From: Vreelandella neptunia
GTDB lineage: Bacteria > Pseudomonadota > Gammaproteobacteria > Pseudomonadales > Halomonadaceae
Reading direction: 5' to 3'
DNA: 64,000 bases
NCBI RefSeq assembly: GCF_022489065.1
Contig: NZ_JAKVTW010000011.1
Coordinates: forward strand, 62,001 to 126,000
Both the position numbers and the translations under genes were made by a program. The stretch's first letter is position 1; every line of letters begins with the position of its first letter. Below are positions 47,752-57,606 of the stretch, piece after piece. The notes below the pieces were generated by a model. That model was not told where the DNA came from and ran no database searches. It was given only the letters and a program-made list of their open reading frames with translations.

Positions 47752-49701
47752 ATGAGCAACCAACAGAACGTCTATCCGGTGCGCGACGATTTCGCCGCCA
47801 ATGCCTGGGCCGATAAAGCCAAGTATGAGGCCATGTATCAGCAGTCAATGGACGATCCGGAAGGCTTCTGGGCCGAGCAGGCCAAGCGCCTAGACTGGAT
47901 CAAAGCGCCCACTAAAATCAAAAATACCTCGTTTGCGCGTGATAATGTCGATATACGTTGGTTTGAGGATGGCCTGCTCAACGTCAGCGCCAACTGCCTT
48001 GACCGCCATCTAGATAAGCGCGGTGATCAGACGGCGATCATTTGGGAGGGCGACAATCCCGATGACTCCAAGCACATTACCTATCGCGAGCTCTACGCCC
48101 GTACCAACCAACTGGCCAACGCGCTAAAAGAGCTGGGCATCGGTAAAGGCGACACCGTAACGCTGTATATGCCGATGATTCCTGAAGCGGCCATGGCAAT
48201 GCTTGCCTGTTCGCGTATTGGGGCCGTTCACTCGGTTGTCTTCGGTGGCTTCTCTCCCGATGCCGTTGCCCAGCGCGTCATTGGTGCCGACTCCAAGCTG
48301 GTGATTACCGCCGATGAGTCGGTGCGTGGTGGCAAGCACGTGCCATTGAAGGAGAACGTCGACGCTGCGCTGACCCGTGACGGCACCGATGTGTGCAAAA
48401 ACGTCTTAGTAGTGAAACGCACCGGCGGTGAGATTGAGTGGAAAGATGGCCGCGATGTTTGGTTTGACGAGCTGGTCGACAAGCAGTCCACCGAGTGCGA
48501 AGCCGAAGCCATGAGCGCTGAAGATCCGCTGTTTATTCTCTATACCTCAGGCTCTACCGGCGCACCGAAAGGCCTGAAGCACACTACCGGTGGCTATCTG
48601 ACCTATGCGGCCATGACCCACCAGTATGTGTTTGACTATCAAGAGGGCGAAATTTACTGGTGCACCGCGGACGTTGGTTGGGTGACCGGTCACAGCTATA
48701 TCGTTTATGGCCCCTTGGCGAACGGTGCGACCACCTTGATGTTTGAAGGCGTTCCCAGCTATCCGACCCATGGCCGATTGGGCGATATCGTTGATAAGCA
48801 CAACGTCAATATCCTCTATACTGCGCCCACTGCGGTGCGTGCTCTGATGGCTCATGGCGACAAGGTTATGGACTCCAGCAAGCGCGATAGCCTGCGCCTG
48901 CTCGGCTCCGTGGGTGAGCCAATCAATCCGGAAGCCTGGGAGTGGTTTTACCGCGTTATCGGCAACGAAAAATGCCCGATTGTGGATACCTGGTGGCAAA
49001 CCGAAACCGGCGGCATCATGATTGCCCCGCTACCGGGTGCAACACCGCTTAAGCCTGGTTCTGCAACCGTGCCGTTCTTTGGCGTGAAGCCCGCTCTGGT
49101 CGACAATGAAGGCAACATTCTTGAAGGTGCCACCGAAGGCAATCTAGTCATTCTTGATGCTTGGCCGGGGCAGGCGCGCTCTATTTGGGGTGATCACGAA
49201 CGCTATATCCAGACCTACTTCTCGACCTATGATGGTATGTACTTCACGGGTGACGGTTGTCGTCGCGATGAGGATGGCTACTACTGGATTACGGGGCGTG
49301 TGGATGACGTTCTGAACGTGTCGGGCCACCGTATGGGGACTGCCGAGATCGAGTCCTCGCTGGTTGCACACAGCGCCGTCGCGGAAGCAGCCGTTGTAGG
49401 TTTCCCGCATGATATTAAGGGACAAGGCATCTATATTTATGTCACCCTGAACGACGGCATTGAAGAGTCGGATGAACTCAAAAAAGAGTTAACGCAGTGG
49501 GTGCGCAAAGATATTGGCCCGATTGCCTCGCCGGACGTCATTCAGTGGGCGCCAGGGTTGCCGAAAACCCGCTCGGGTAAAATCATGCGTCGTATCCTGC
49601 GCAAGATTGCCGCAAACGAGTGCGATGGGTTGGGTGATACCAGTACGCTAGCCGACCCGTCGGTGGTCGATGAGCTGATTGAACATCGCGCCAATCAATA
49701 A
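47752..49701 (+). CDS. acs: Acetyl-CoA synthetase
   Basis: Acs activates acetate to acetyl-CoA via acetyl-AMP. The 649-residue enzyme has the P-loop-like [15 protein letters not shown], the adenylate motif [30 protein letters not shown], and Lys610 in [10 protein letters not shown], the residue whose acetylation silences Acs in other bacteria. It is followed by a terminator and then the CrbR-type regulator, and shares the neighbourhood with a matching sensor and symporter, strong context for acetate scavenging. Confidence 0.97.
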   Translation: MSNQQNVYPVRDDFAANAWADKAKYEAMYQQSMDDPEGFWAEQAKRLDWIKAPTKIKNTSFARDNVDIRWFEDGLLNVSANCLDRHLDKRGDQTAIIWEGDNPDDSKHITYRELYARTNQLANALKELGIGKGDTVTLYMPMIPEAAMAMLACSRIGAVHSVVFGGFSPDAVAQRVIGADSKLVITADESVRGGKHVPLKENVDAALTRDGTDVCKNVLVVKRTGGEIEWKDGRDVWFDELVDKQSTECEAEAMSAEDPLFILYTSGSTGAPKGLKHTTGGYLTYAAMTHQYVFDYQEGEIYWCTADVGWVTGHSYIVYGPLANGATTLMFEGVPSYPTHGRLGDIVDKHNVNILYTAPTAVRALMAHGDKVMDSSKRDSLRLLGSVGEPINPEAWEWFYRVIGNEKCPIVDTWWQTETGGIMIAPLPGATPLKPGSATVPFFGVKPALVDNEGNILEGATEGNLVILDAWPGQARSIWGDHERYIQTYFSTYDGMYFTGDGCRRDEDGYYWITGRVDDVLNVSGHRMGTAEIESSLVAHSAVAEAAVVGFPHDIKGQGIYIYVTLNDGIEESDELKKELTQWVRKDIGPIASPDVIQWAPGLPKTRSGKIMRRILRKIAANECDGLGDTSTLADPSVVDELIEHRANQ

Positions 49702-49738
49702 CGGCGACACCGCTGAAGGCTGTATTTAGCCTACTATG

Positions 49739-49778
49739 AACAGTGCCGGCCCGAGTAGGTCGGCACTGTTGTTTTTGT
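49739..49778 (+). terminator. Terminator of acs
   Basis: AACAGTGCCG (49739-49748) pairs with CGGCACTGTT (49761-49770) with a 12-base loop, then GTTTTTGTTT. Confidence 0.88.
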
Positions 49779-49918
49779 TTGTGTGATCTATCTATTACAA
49801 ATTGTGCATGTGATGCTTGGGCATGATGAAGCCCATGGGGTACCATGCTTCACAACCGTAAGAGCCTAGCGTCGCGGCGGCAGACAACCCCGCTGCTCGA
49901 GGAACCGGAGGAATATCC

Positions 49919-50581
49919 ATGGCAGTAGCTCATAAGTTTATCGTCGCTGACGATCACCCGCTGTTTCGTGCAGCGTTGACCCAAGCGTTACGCCAGTTGG
50001 CCCCCCAGGCGGAGATTGTCGAAGCGGATACCATGGAAGCCACCACTGATGTGGTGAATCGCCACCCAGATGCCGATTTGATTCTCCTGGATCTGCACAT
50101 GCCAGGAGCCCATGGCTTCTCTGGCTTGATTCAACTGCGTGGTCAAATGCCCGATATCCCCGTCGCGGTGGTGTCAGGCAGTGATGAACCTTACGTGGTT
50201 CGTCGTGCTATTGACTACGGCGCGTCGGGTTTTATCCCTAAATCGTCCTCTCTACAACTAATTGCTGAGGCGGTAGGCGAAATCCTGCAGGGCGAGGTGT
50301 GGTTACCAGAATCATTAGCCAACGTGCTGGAAGAGACCAGTGAAGAGGAGTCGCGCTTTGCCGAAGCGATTGCATCACTGACGCCACAACAGTTTCGCGT
50401 GCTGAATATGCTGACGGAAGGCCTGCTGAATAAGCAGATCGCTTACGAACTGAGTGTTTCTGAAGCGACTATCAAGGCCCACGTGACCGCAATATTACGC
50501 AAACTTGGCGTACATTCCCGTACTCAGGCGGTTATCGCCGCGCAGAAACTGGAAGTCGAACCACCGAAAGTCGTCTCCTAA
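49919..50581 (+). CDS. LuxR-type response regulator, CrbR/ErdR-like
   Basis: A 220-residue NarL/FixJ-type regulator: receiver domain (about 5-120) with acidic pocket DDH (11-13), phospho-acceptor Asp58 (LILLDLHMPG) and Lys in IPKSSS. A LuxR HTH follows (about 150-215; LTPQQFRVLNMLTEGLLNKQIAYELSVSEATIKAHV). CrbR/ErdR proteins, paired with CrbS/MxtR, activate acs in Vibrio and Pseudomonas. The position between acs and a CrbS-like kinase makes that role likely. GGAGGAATATCC precedes the ATG. Confidence 0.9.
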   Translation: MAVAHKFIVADDHPLFRAALTQALRQLAPQAEIVEADTMEATTDVVNRHPDADLILLDLHMPGAHGFSGLIQLRGQMPDIPVAVVSGSDEPYVVRRAIDYGASGFIPKSSSLQLIAEAVGEILQGEVWLPESLANVLEETSEEESRFAEAIASLTPQQFRVLNMLTEGLLNKQIAYELSVSEATIKAHVTAILRKLGVHSRTQAVIAAQKLEVEPPKVVS

Positions 50582-50596
50582 TTTCGCACCGCTCGC

Positions 50597-50608
50597 GAGA
50601 ACGTTCTC
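50597..50608. repeat. Perfect 12-base palindrome between crbR and crbS stops
   Basis: GAGAACGTTCTC lies in the 70-base convergent spacer between the regulator and kinase genes. It is too short and GC-poor for a strong terminator. Confidence 0.4.
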
Positions 50609-50651
50609 CAAGGTAAGCCCCGAGAGCCCCATCTGAATCCAGCTGCGGCGC

Positions 50652-53600
50652 TTATCGCGCCGCGCGATTGGCCTGAAGCGTTCGCGTTAATAGCGCTCGC
50701 AGTGCCGCTGGTTTAACGGGTTTCAACAGCAGTTGATAACCCGCCCGCTTTATCTCTTCGGCGACCGCTTCGGTACGGTCAGCGGTAATCACAATCCCCG
50801 GCACTGCTCCCTCAAAACGTTCGCTGAGCGCCTCTAGCGCCATCAGGCCGGTGACTTCGTTATCCAGGTGATAGTCCGCCAGAATAGCGTCCGGGTCGCC
50901 ATCCATATTGCGTAGAATCGATTTTGCTCCGCCGATACTCGTGGCAGTAAACACCTCGCAGCCCCAGCCGCTGAGCATGGCGGTCATGCCTTCCAAAATC
51001 AGCGTTTCGTTATCGATACACACAATCCGTGTGCCGCTAAGTTTGTGACTGCCGCGCCGTGATTGGGGTTCAAGCTCTGTATCGCTGCCCTCCCGGGCAG
51101 TGACAATCGGTACGCTAACAGAGAAAACCGCGCCTTTACCCACCGTGGAACGTACTTTGATGGGGTGATTGAGCACCCGGCTCATGCGGTCGGCAATGGA
51201 TAGCCCCAGCCCCAGCCCTTTCTCGCTCTCTTTATGGCGAGACACCTGATCCAAACGGCGGAACTCCTGGAAAATCTCGGTCAGTTTAGATTCATGTATA
51301 CCAGGGCCGCTGTCCCATACTTCAATGGAGAGCCAGCCATTTTGGCGACGACAGCCGAGCAGCACGCGGCCCTCTTGGGTGTAGCGAATGGCGTTGGATA
51401 AGAAGTTTTGTACGATACGGCGCAGCATCTGAGGATCGGAGTCGACCCAGAGATGGGTCGGCACGACTTCCAGATCCAGCCCTCGATCGTCTGCCATCAC
51501 CTCAAACTCAGCGCGTAGCGGGCGAATGATATCCGCCAGGGCAAAGTGACTGCGCCGCGGCGTTAACGCCCCAGCGTCCAGTTTGGAGATATCTAGCAGG
51601 GTGCTGAGCAGCTCCTCGGCGGCCTGCAGCGAGTTATCGATATGACCCACGATGCGTTGCGTATCGGTGGTAGTCACGTTCTGCATTAAGGCGGAAGTAA
51701 ACAGCCTTGCCGCGTTAAGCGGTTGCAATAAATCATGACTGGCAGCCGCCAAAAAGCGCGTTTTAGACGCGTTGGCATCTTCAGCCAATTGCTTAGCCTG
51801 GCGTAGGGCAAGCTCGGCTTCTGCGCGGACACGGTTCTCTTGACGTAACGCCGCGTTGGCTTCAGAGAGCGCCTGGGTACGTTCTCGCACACGCTCTTCC
51901 AGGGTTTCGTTGGTCTCCTTCAGGGCAATTTCGGCCTGGCGGCGTTCGGTAATATCCTGATAAAGGGCGAAAAAGCCGAGAATCGCCTGGCTATCGCCAA
52001 AGTGCGGCGTGTAAGTCACCAGCATATAGCGCATGGCGTCATTGACCCGCAGCGAAACTTCAAAGCTGACCCGCTCACCGTTCAGCGCACGGGCCACCCA
52101 GGGGGCGCGCTCTTCCGCTTGTTTCACCTGCAGTACGTCTTCAAAGCGGCGGCCGATGACCGCGTTACGGTCAATGCTGAAGGCCTGCTCGTAGGCGCGG
52201 TTGGTAAACAGATAACGGCACTCTTTATCGAAGTAGGCGATGAGGGCGGGCACATTGTCGGTATAGATCCGGATATTATTTTCCGAGCGGATCAGCGCCT
52301 CTTCGATGCGCTTCTGCTGGGTAATATCCTGGTAGGTGTACACAAAGCCACCGCCGGGCATTGGATTGCCTTGCACTTCCAGCACGCTGCCGTCCTGGCG
52401 GTAGCGCACGTAGCGGTGGGGTTGGCCTTCGCGAATATTGTCGAGCAGTAGCTGTACGTGCTCTTCCGGGTCGCCGGGGCCATATTCGCCGTTGTGGGCG
52501 TTGTAGCGGAAGATACGGTCGATGGGAGCGCCAACGCGAATCAAGTGGTCAGGGAAGCGGAATAGCTCCAAATAGCGCTGGTTCCACACCACCAGGCGCA
52601 GATTCTGATCGACCACGCTGATGCCCTGGTTAATATTTTCGATGGTGGCCTGCAACAGCGCCCGGTTGAACTCCAATACCTGGGAGGCTTCATCGACAAT
52701 CGAGATCACATCCGAGATGCCGATACCACGGCCCTGGAGCGCCGAGTTAACCACGATCCGCGCTGATGAAGCGCCCAGCACCGAGGCCAGGAAGCGTTCG
52801 GTGAACTGAATAATGTCGATTGAGGCACGCGTGCCGTTATCTAGCGGTTTCCCGGCGCGTCGGGCGTAATCTTCAAAGGCGCGGTCTACCTGGCCAGCAC
52901 CTAGGAAGCGCTCACAAAGCACTTTTAAGTCGCCCACCGTGGTGGCGCCGGTCCACGGGCGGTTTACCGAGGTTTGGCGGGTTTCCACGCTGTCCACAAA
53001 CAGCGAGGCCTGAATACGCTCAACCACCCGCTGGGAGGTCACCTGGGAAACAAAAATGTAGCAGAACAGGTTAACCCCAAGTGACAGCATCACACCGTGG
53101 GTAAAGCTGTCGCCTAAGTTGAGCCCAAACAGCGCAGTGGGAGATAGCCAGTTAAGCCCCAGTGGGCCGCCTTCAAGCCACATTGTTGGAAGCACGCCGG
53201 CATTGATCATAGCGGGTAATAACAGGCTATATACCCAGATGGCAAAGCCAGCGTTCATGCCGACAATGACCCCGAGGCGATTACCGCGCTTCCAGTAAAG
53301 CCCCCCAATCACCGCGGGTGCAAACTGGGCAGCGGCGGCAAACGACAGCATGCCGATCGAGGCCAGCGAGGTGAACTCGGCAATCAGTTGGTAAAAGCCA
53401 TAGGCCATGGCCAATACGGCCACGATGGTCAAGCGCCGCGCACGCAGTACTAAGCGGCCATAATCCCGCGCCTTGGTATCAAACCAGCGCAACCGGAACA
53501 GTGCCGGAATAACGATCTCGTTGGAGATCATGATCGACACCGCCACCGCGGCCACAATCACCATGCCGGTAGCGGCCGAGAAACCGCCGATAAAGGTGAG

Positions 53601-54593
53601 TAGCGTCAGCCACTGATGGCCGGAAGCCATGGATAGCGCTAGTACGTAAGTATCGGGTTCTACGCCGCTTTCGGAAAATAGCAGTAAACCCGCCGCTGCC
53701 AATGGCACCACAAAAAAGGCGATCGCCAATAGGTAAAGCGGGAACAGCCAGCGCGCTTTGGTAGCGTCGTCAGGGTGAATGTTTTCGACCACCGCCACGT
53801 GGAATTGGCGCGGCAGACACAGAATGGCCAACATGGCGAGCAGGGTTTGCGCCCAGAAGCTCTGACCAAAATCTTGATTGGCGAGCTGGCGCTGGAGTTC
53901 AAGCTGGCTCTCCGCGTGCCCCATTAGCTCACCCAGGCCATCGAACATGCCCCAGGTAACAAAGGCGCCGAGCACGACAAAGGCGAGCAGCTTAACCAAC
54001 GATTCAAACGCTACGGCGTGGATTAAGCCTTCGTGGTGTTCGGTGGCATCGGTGTGGCGGGTGCCAAATAAAATTGCAAAGATCGCCATCACGATCGCCA
54101 CATAGAACGCCGTATCGCCAAACAGCGGCGTATGGGTGACATCGGAGGCGTCGGTGAGCACGCTAAAGGTGGTGGAAACCGCTTTTAGCTGTAGCGCGAT
54201 GTAGGGCAGGGTGCCGACAAGGGCAACTAAGCTGGCAAAGGCGGCTAGTGACTGGGTTTTACCGTAACGCGAGGCGATAAAGTCAGCAATCGACGTGACG
54301 TTTTGGTGCTTGGCAACGCGAATCATCTTGGCTAACACTGGCCAAAACAGCAAAAACGTCAGGATAGGGCCAACGAAGATGCTCGCAAATGACCAGCCTG
54401 CGGTCGCCGCTTGGCCCACTGCGCCGTAAAATGTCCACGAGGTGCAGTAGATCGCCAGTGCCAAGCTATAAATGATCGGCCTTCGCCGTGTCGCACCGTG
54501 GGTACGTGCACGGCGGTCACCATACCAAGCGATACCAAATAAAACGGCAATATAGAGAAGCGATACCGCGACCAGTAGCCCGCCGTGAAACAT
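50652..54593 (-). CDS. CrbS/MxtR-type hybrid sensor histidine kinase with SSS transporter domain
   Basis: A 1313-residue inner-membrane sensor. The N-terminal ~480 residues are a sodium:solute symporter-like domain with about 13 helices (ALAIYCTSWTFYGAVGQAATAGWSFASIFVGPI). Two PAS-like segments follow (about 610-860; FRFPDHLIRVGAPIDRIFRYNA, FTNRAYEQAFSIDRNAVIGRRFEDV) and a coiled coil. Next is a kinase core with phospho-His953 (AAASHDLLQPLNAARL), N-box NFLSNAIRYT and G-boxes, then a C-terminal receiver with Asp1240 (AILADYHLD). The ATG at 54593 follows GGGGAG; a TTG at 54629 opens the frame. Known relatives sense short-chain acids and drive acs. It converges on the CrbR-type regulator. Confidence 0.92.
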   Translation of the reverse strand: MFHGGLLVAVSLLYIAVLFGIAWYGDRRARTHGATRRRPIIYSLALAIYCTSWTFYGAVGQAATAGWSFASIFVGPILTFLLFWPVLAKMIRVAKHQNVTSIADFIASRYGKTQSLAAFASLVALVGTLPYIALQLKAVSTTFSVLTDASDVTHTPLFGDTAFYVAIVMAIFAILFGTRHTDATEHHEGLIHAVAFESLVKLLAFVVLGAFVTWGMFDGLGELMGHAESQLELQRQLANQDFGQSFWAQTLLAMLAILCLPRQFHVAVVENIHPDDATKARWLFPLYLLAIAFFVVPLAAAGLLLFSESGVEPDTYVLALSMASGHQWLTLLTFIGGFSAATGMVIVAAVAVSIMISNEIVIPALFRLRWFDTKARDYGRLVLRARRLTIVAVLAMAYGFYQLIAEFTSLASIGMLSFAAAAQFAPAVIGGLYWKRGNRLGVIVGMNAGFAIWVYSLLLPAMINAGVLPTMWLEGGPLGLNWLSPTALFGLNLGDSFTHGVMLSLGVNLFCYIFVSQVTSQRVVERIQASLFVDSVETRQTSVNRPWTGATTVGDLKVLCERFLGAGQVDRAFEDYARRAGKPLDNGTRASIDIIQFTERFLASVLGASSARIVVNSALQGRGIGISDVISIVDEASQVLEFNRALLQATIENINQGISVVDQNLRLVVWNQRYLELFRFPDHLIRVGAPIDRIFRYNAHNGEYGPGDPEEHVQLLLDNIREGQPHRYVRYRQDGSVLEVQGNPMPGGGFVYTYQDITQQKRIEEALIRSENNIRIYTDNVPALIAYFDKECRYLFTNRAYEQAFSIDRNAVIGRRFEDVLQVKQAEERAPWVARALNGERVSFEVSLRVNDAMRYMLVTYTPHFGDSQAILGFFALYQDITERRQAEIALKETNETLEERVRERTQALSEANAALRQENRVRAEAELALRQAKQLAEDANASKTRFLAAASHDLLQPLNAARLFTSALMQNVTTTDTQRIVGHIDNSLQAAEELLSTLLDISKLDAGALTPRRSHFALADIIRPLRAEFEVMADDRGLDLEVVPTHLWVDSDPQMLRRIVQNFLSNAIRYTQEGRVLLGCRRQNGWLSIEVWDSGPGIHESKLTEIFQEFRRLDQVSRHKESEKGLGLGLSIADRMSRVLNHPIKVRSTVGKGAVFSVSVPIVTAREGSDTELEPQSRRGSHKLSGTRIVCIDNETLILEGMTAMLSGWGCEVFTATSIGGAKSILRNMDGDPDAILADYHLDNEVTGLMALEALSERFEGAVPGIVITADRTEAVAEEIKRAGYQLLLKPVKPAALRALLTRTLQANRAAR

Positions 54594-54697
54594 GCCTTTC
54601 TCCCCGCCAGAGTGTGGTGCGCTAATCAAAAGGCTTCATTCTAGGCGAAACAGCGGGCCGTGTACGACCATTCCCTCGGCTTGTTTACACCACAGAC

Positions 54698-54732
54698 TTA
54701 TTTAACTATTTATTTAGTGATTTATTTAGCTA
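54698..54732. repeat. 12-bp tandem repeat, three degenerate copies
   Basis: TTATTTAACTA, TTTATTTAGTGA and TTTATTTAGCTA in tandem, ending on the stop codon of the adjoining minus-strand gene (54730-54732). Confidence 0.75.
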
Positions 54733-55239
54733 TGCGCACACATTGTTGAGTAGCGGTGAGGTTTCGCGCAGCGTGCGAATCTCTTCCAGCATGGGCTCGC
54801 GGGTCTCTTCATCCAACGGTACTAATTCGCGGTTATCACAATTGAGTAAGTAGGGCTGGGTGATCAAGATATCTGTGTGGTGACGCTCAAACTGATAAAG
54901 AATAAATTCTGCTAAGCGAGTGCCATCCTGCTCGCTCGTGCGAATATTTTCGCTGTCAATCATGCTGAATTTGGTGGTCATGGGAATGGCAAAGGTCCAT
55001 GGGCGCCATACTGCTGTACTGCTCTCCGTTGATATCACCGTAGCGGTCTCGGGAAGCTGCGCCTGCTTGTGTTCAAACCAGCTGTACTCGACCTGTATTT
55101 GATAGGCCAACATGCCCAGCCCACCGCAGACCGGTACGATCCACTTGGGGAGTCGCTTACCGCTCAGTGTGCGAAGTATTAAGCCAATCCCTGCCGCCGC
55201 GAGGCCAGCAAAAACAGCGGCGATCAAATGCCAAATCAT
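54730..55239 (-). CDS. Uncharacterised two-helix membrane protein
   Basis: A 169-residue protein I do not recognise. It has two N-terminal hydrophobic helices (about 4-22 and 33-47), then a polar domain of ~120 residues that would lie on one side of the membrane. Motifs that could serve for homologue searches are VEYSWFEHKQAQLPETATVI and WRPWTFAIPMTTKFSMID. It lies between the CrbS-like kinase and the symporter on the same strand, but a terminator (55285-55314) precedes it, so it is probably transcribed on its own. A role in the acetate system is only suggested by location. Confidence 0.75.
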   Translation of the reverse strand: MIWHLIAAVFAGLAAAGIGLILRTLSGKRLPKWIVPVCGGLGMLAYQIQVEYSWFEHKQAQLPETATVISTESSTAVWRPWTFAIPMTTKFSMIDSENIRTSEQDGTRLAEFILYQFERHHTDILITQPYLLNCDNRELVPLDEETREPMLEEIRTLRETSPLLNNVCA

Positions 55240-55256
55240 AAAATATCCTTTCCAAA

Positions 55257-55282
55257 AGCCGTCTATAAGAGCTGTCTATAAA
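55257..55282. repeat. 13-bp tandem duplication
   Basis: AGCCGTCTATAAG and AGCTGTCTATAAA in tandem, directly beside the terminator hairpin of the symporter operon. Confidence 0.7.
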
Positions 55283-55284
55283 AG

Positions 55285-55314
55285 CCATCGGGCCTCCCGA
55301 AGGAAGCCCGATGG
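55285..55314 (-). terminator. Terminator of the symporter operon
   Basis: CCATCGGGC (55285-55293) pairs with GCCCGATGG (55306-55314). On the minus strand it follows the symporter stop by about 60 bases and is succeeded by CTTTTATAG. Confidence 0.75.
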
Positions 55315-55372
55315 TAAGGTCGATTCCTAAGCGATATCACGACACTGCGATAACGCCAGGAAAGAGTATGAC

Positions 55373-57154
55373 TTAGTGATCGATCGCCACACCAGCACCT
55401 TTTGGATAGCGAACGCTTTCCACCAGATCCTGAATTTCCTGTGGCGGTGCAGCGGTCACTCTGGAGACCGCAAAGGCAACGGCGAAGTTAATCATCGCGC
55501 CGACGGCACCGAAGGAGAGCGGCGAAATGCCCAAGATCCAGTTATCCGGCGTGTTAGCCAGCATATTGGTGCCCGGTACGAAGAACCAGCCCAGGTAGGT
55601 GAAGATATACAGCAGGGTACAAATCAAGCCTGCCAGCATACCGGACACTGCGCCTGGGCTGTTCATCCGCTTGGAGAAGATACCCATCATCAGCGCGGGG
55701 AACAGTGATGCACCGGCGATACCAAAGGCCAACGCCACCGTTTGTGCCGCAAACCCTGGCGGATTAAGCCCCAGATAGGTGGCCAGTAGAATCGCGCCGC
55801 CCATGGAGATTCGCGCTGCTAACATTTCGCCTTTTTCGGAGATCTTCGGGTTGATCATGGTCTTGATCAAATCGTGACTGATCGCCGAAGAGATCGCCAG
55901 TAGCAAGCCAGCTGCGGTAGAGAGCGCCGCGGCGATACCGCCTGCTGCGATCAAGCCAATGACCCAGCCGGGTAAGTTGGCAATTTCCGGGTTGGCGAGT
56001 ACCAGGATATCGTTATTAACAGTTAGCTCGTTACCTTCCCAGCCACGGTCAGAATAGTCGGTAGCATCGTTATACATCTGGATACGACCGTCATTGTTCA
56101 GGTCATTGAAGCTGATAAGACCTGTTTCTTCCCATGTGCGAACCCAGTCTGGACGCTCTTCATACAGAATCGGGTTTTGCGCAGCCTCTTCGTAGTTCTC
56201 AACCTGTCCCGCCATTTCGGGGTACACGGTGGTCGCCAAGTTCAGACGTGCCATCGAACCAACGGCTGGCGCGGTAAGGTAGAGCAGGGCAATAAACACC
56301 AGTGCCCAACCAGCAGACCAGCGTGCGTCGGCCACTTTCGGTACGGTGAAAAAGCGAATGATAACGTGGGGCAGACCGGCAGTACCGACCATCAACGACA
56401 GGGTGAACAGCACCATGTTGAGCTTGTTGTCCACATCGGCAGTGTAATCCCGAAAGCCAAGTGCGCTAACCACGTCATCCAGTTTAGCCAGCAGCGGAAT
56501 GCCGGATTCGGTATGCGTACTGAACATGCCGAACATCGGAATCGGGTTGCCGGTCAACTGGAACGCAATAAACACGGCTGGGATGGTGTAAGCGATAATC
56601 AGAACAATGTATTGCGCCACCTGGGTGTAGGTGATGCCCTTCATGCCGCCGAATACGGCGTAAAGGAATACGATCAACGCGGCTAGCCAGATACCCCAAG
56701 TGTTGCTGACTTCAAGGAAGCGCGAGAACGCAACGCCCGCACCGGTCATCTGACCGATTACATAGGTGACTGACGCCACAATCAAACACACGATCGCTAC
56801 CAAGCGAGCGGTGTTGCTGTAGAAGCGGTCACCAATGAAGTCGGGCACGGTGAACTTACCAAACTTACGCAGGTAAGGGGCTAATAGCATCGCCAGGATA
56901 ACGTAGCCACCGGTCCAGCCCATTAGGAAAGTAGAGTTAGCGTAGCCGCCGGAGGCCAGCAGGCCTGCCATTGAGATAAACGATGCCGCTGACATCCAGT
57001 CAGCCGCGGTCGCCATCCCGTTGGTGATCGGGTGAACGCCGCCGCCCGCGACATAGAAGTCTTTCGTCGAGCCTGCTCGTGCCCAAATCGCAATGCCGAT
57101 ATAGAGGGCAAAGGAGGAGCCTACGAACAGTAGGTTAATTGCAAACTGGCTCAT
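55373..57154 (-). CDS. Sodium:solute symporter large subunit (acetate-type, VC_2705-like)
   Basis: A 593-residue inner-membrane SSS-family symporter with about 13 helices, starting at the periplasmic N-terminus (QFAINLLFVGSSFALYIGI). Family marks are DFYVAGGGVHPITNGMATAADWMSAASF, VIGQMTGAGVAFSRFL and LLLAISSAISHDLIK. It is longer than E. coli ActP owing to an insertion of ~70 residues between helices (about 315-395), which holds an EF-hand-like DLNNDGRI (351-358). Pairing with a DUF4212 small subunit 6 bases upstream marks the two-component symporter type. Acetate or another small monocarboxylate is inferred from acs, the CrbS-like sensor and the family. Confidence 0.9.
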   Translation of the reverse strand: MSQFAINLLFVGSSFALYIGIAIWARAGSTKDFYVAGGGVHPITNGMATAADWMSAASFISMAGLLASGGYANSTFLMGWTGGYVILAMLLAPYLRKFGKFTVPDFIGDRFYSNTARLVAIVCLIVASVTYVIGQMTGAGVAFSRFLEVSNTWGIWLAALIVFLYAVFGGMKGITYTQVAQYIVLIIAYTIPAVFIAFQLTGNPIPMFGMFSTHTESGIPLLAKLDDVVSALGFRDYTADVDNKLNMVLFTLSLMVGTAGLPHVIIRFFTVPKVADARWSAGWALVFIALLYLTAPAVGSMARLNLATTVYPEMAGQVENYEEAAQNPILYEERPDWVRTWEETGLISFNDLNNDGRIQMYNDATDYSDRGWEGNELTVNNDILVLANPEIANLPGWVIGLIAAGGIAAALSTAAGLLLAISSAISHDLIKTMINPKISEKGEMLAARISMGGAILLATYLGLNPPGFAAQTVALAFGIAGASLFPALMMGIFSKRMNSPGAVSGMLAGLICTLLYIFTYLGWFFVPGTNMLANTPDNWILGISPLSFGAVGAMINFAVAFAVSRVTAAPPQEIQDLVESVRYPKGAGVAIDH

Positions 57155-57160
57155 ACCGGC

Positions 57161-57421
57161 TTACTCCCCAAGTCCAAATTTTTGATCGAGCTTATTCATC
57201 TTCCAGGCATAGAAGAAGATCAGCACGATAAACGTTAAAATGGAGCCCTGTTGTGCAAACCAGAAGCCAAGATCGGTGCCGCCAACCGGAATACCGGCGA
57301 GCAGTGGGCGAAACAGGATTGCGCATCCGTAAGAAACAAATGCCCAAACAGCTAGGCATCCGAAAATTAACCGGACGTTAGCTTTCCAGTATTCAGCAGC
57401 ATTGGTTTTGTCGTCTGCCAT
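57161..57421 (-). CDS. DUF4212 symporter small subunit
   Basis: An 86-residue membrane protein with two helices (VRLIFGCLAVWAFVSYGCAILF and GSILTFIVLIFFYAWKMNKL) and the DUF4212 marks EYWKANVRLI and FWFAQQGSI. It is the small partner of the VC_2705-type symporter encoded 6 bases downstream. The ATG at 57421 follows GGAG; a GTG at 57436 is an alternative. The 680-base region upstream should contain its promoter. Confidence 0.9.
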   Translation of the reverse strand: MADDKTNAAEYWKANVRLIFGCLAVWAFVSYGCAILFRPLLAGIPVGGTDLGFWFAQQGSILTFIVLIFFYAWKMNKLDQKFGLGE

Positions 57422-57487
57422 TGTGTTGCTCTCCACTTGTGATTTTTAAGGTTGGGAAAGTTCACGAGGAATAGCGTGTGACCCATC

Positions 57488-57606
57488 AGGGCAATCGCAC
57501 GTCGAAAGCCACTCAATCGTAAGGAGTGGTGAGCCAGCTTTTGTCAGCACGTCACCTTATTATTCGATATGAAATTTCGAGTTAGTTAGTGACGTGCGAT
57601 TACCCT
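57488..57606. promoter_or_regulatory. Three copies of GCACGTC in two orientations, including a long inverted repeat
   Basis: AGGGCAATCGCACGTC (57488-57503) and GACGTGCGATTACCCT (57591-57606) are inverted copies matching at 15 of 16 positions. A third copy, GCACGTCAC (57547-57555), is a perfect inverse of GTGACGTGC (57589-57597). The arrangement, 70-185 bases upstream of the symporter genes, suggests binding sites for a regulator acting on that promoter. Confidence 0.5.
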
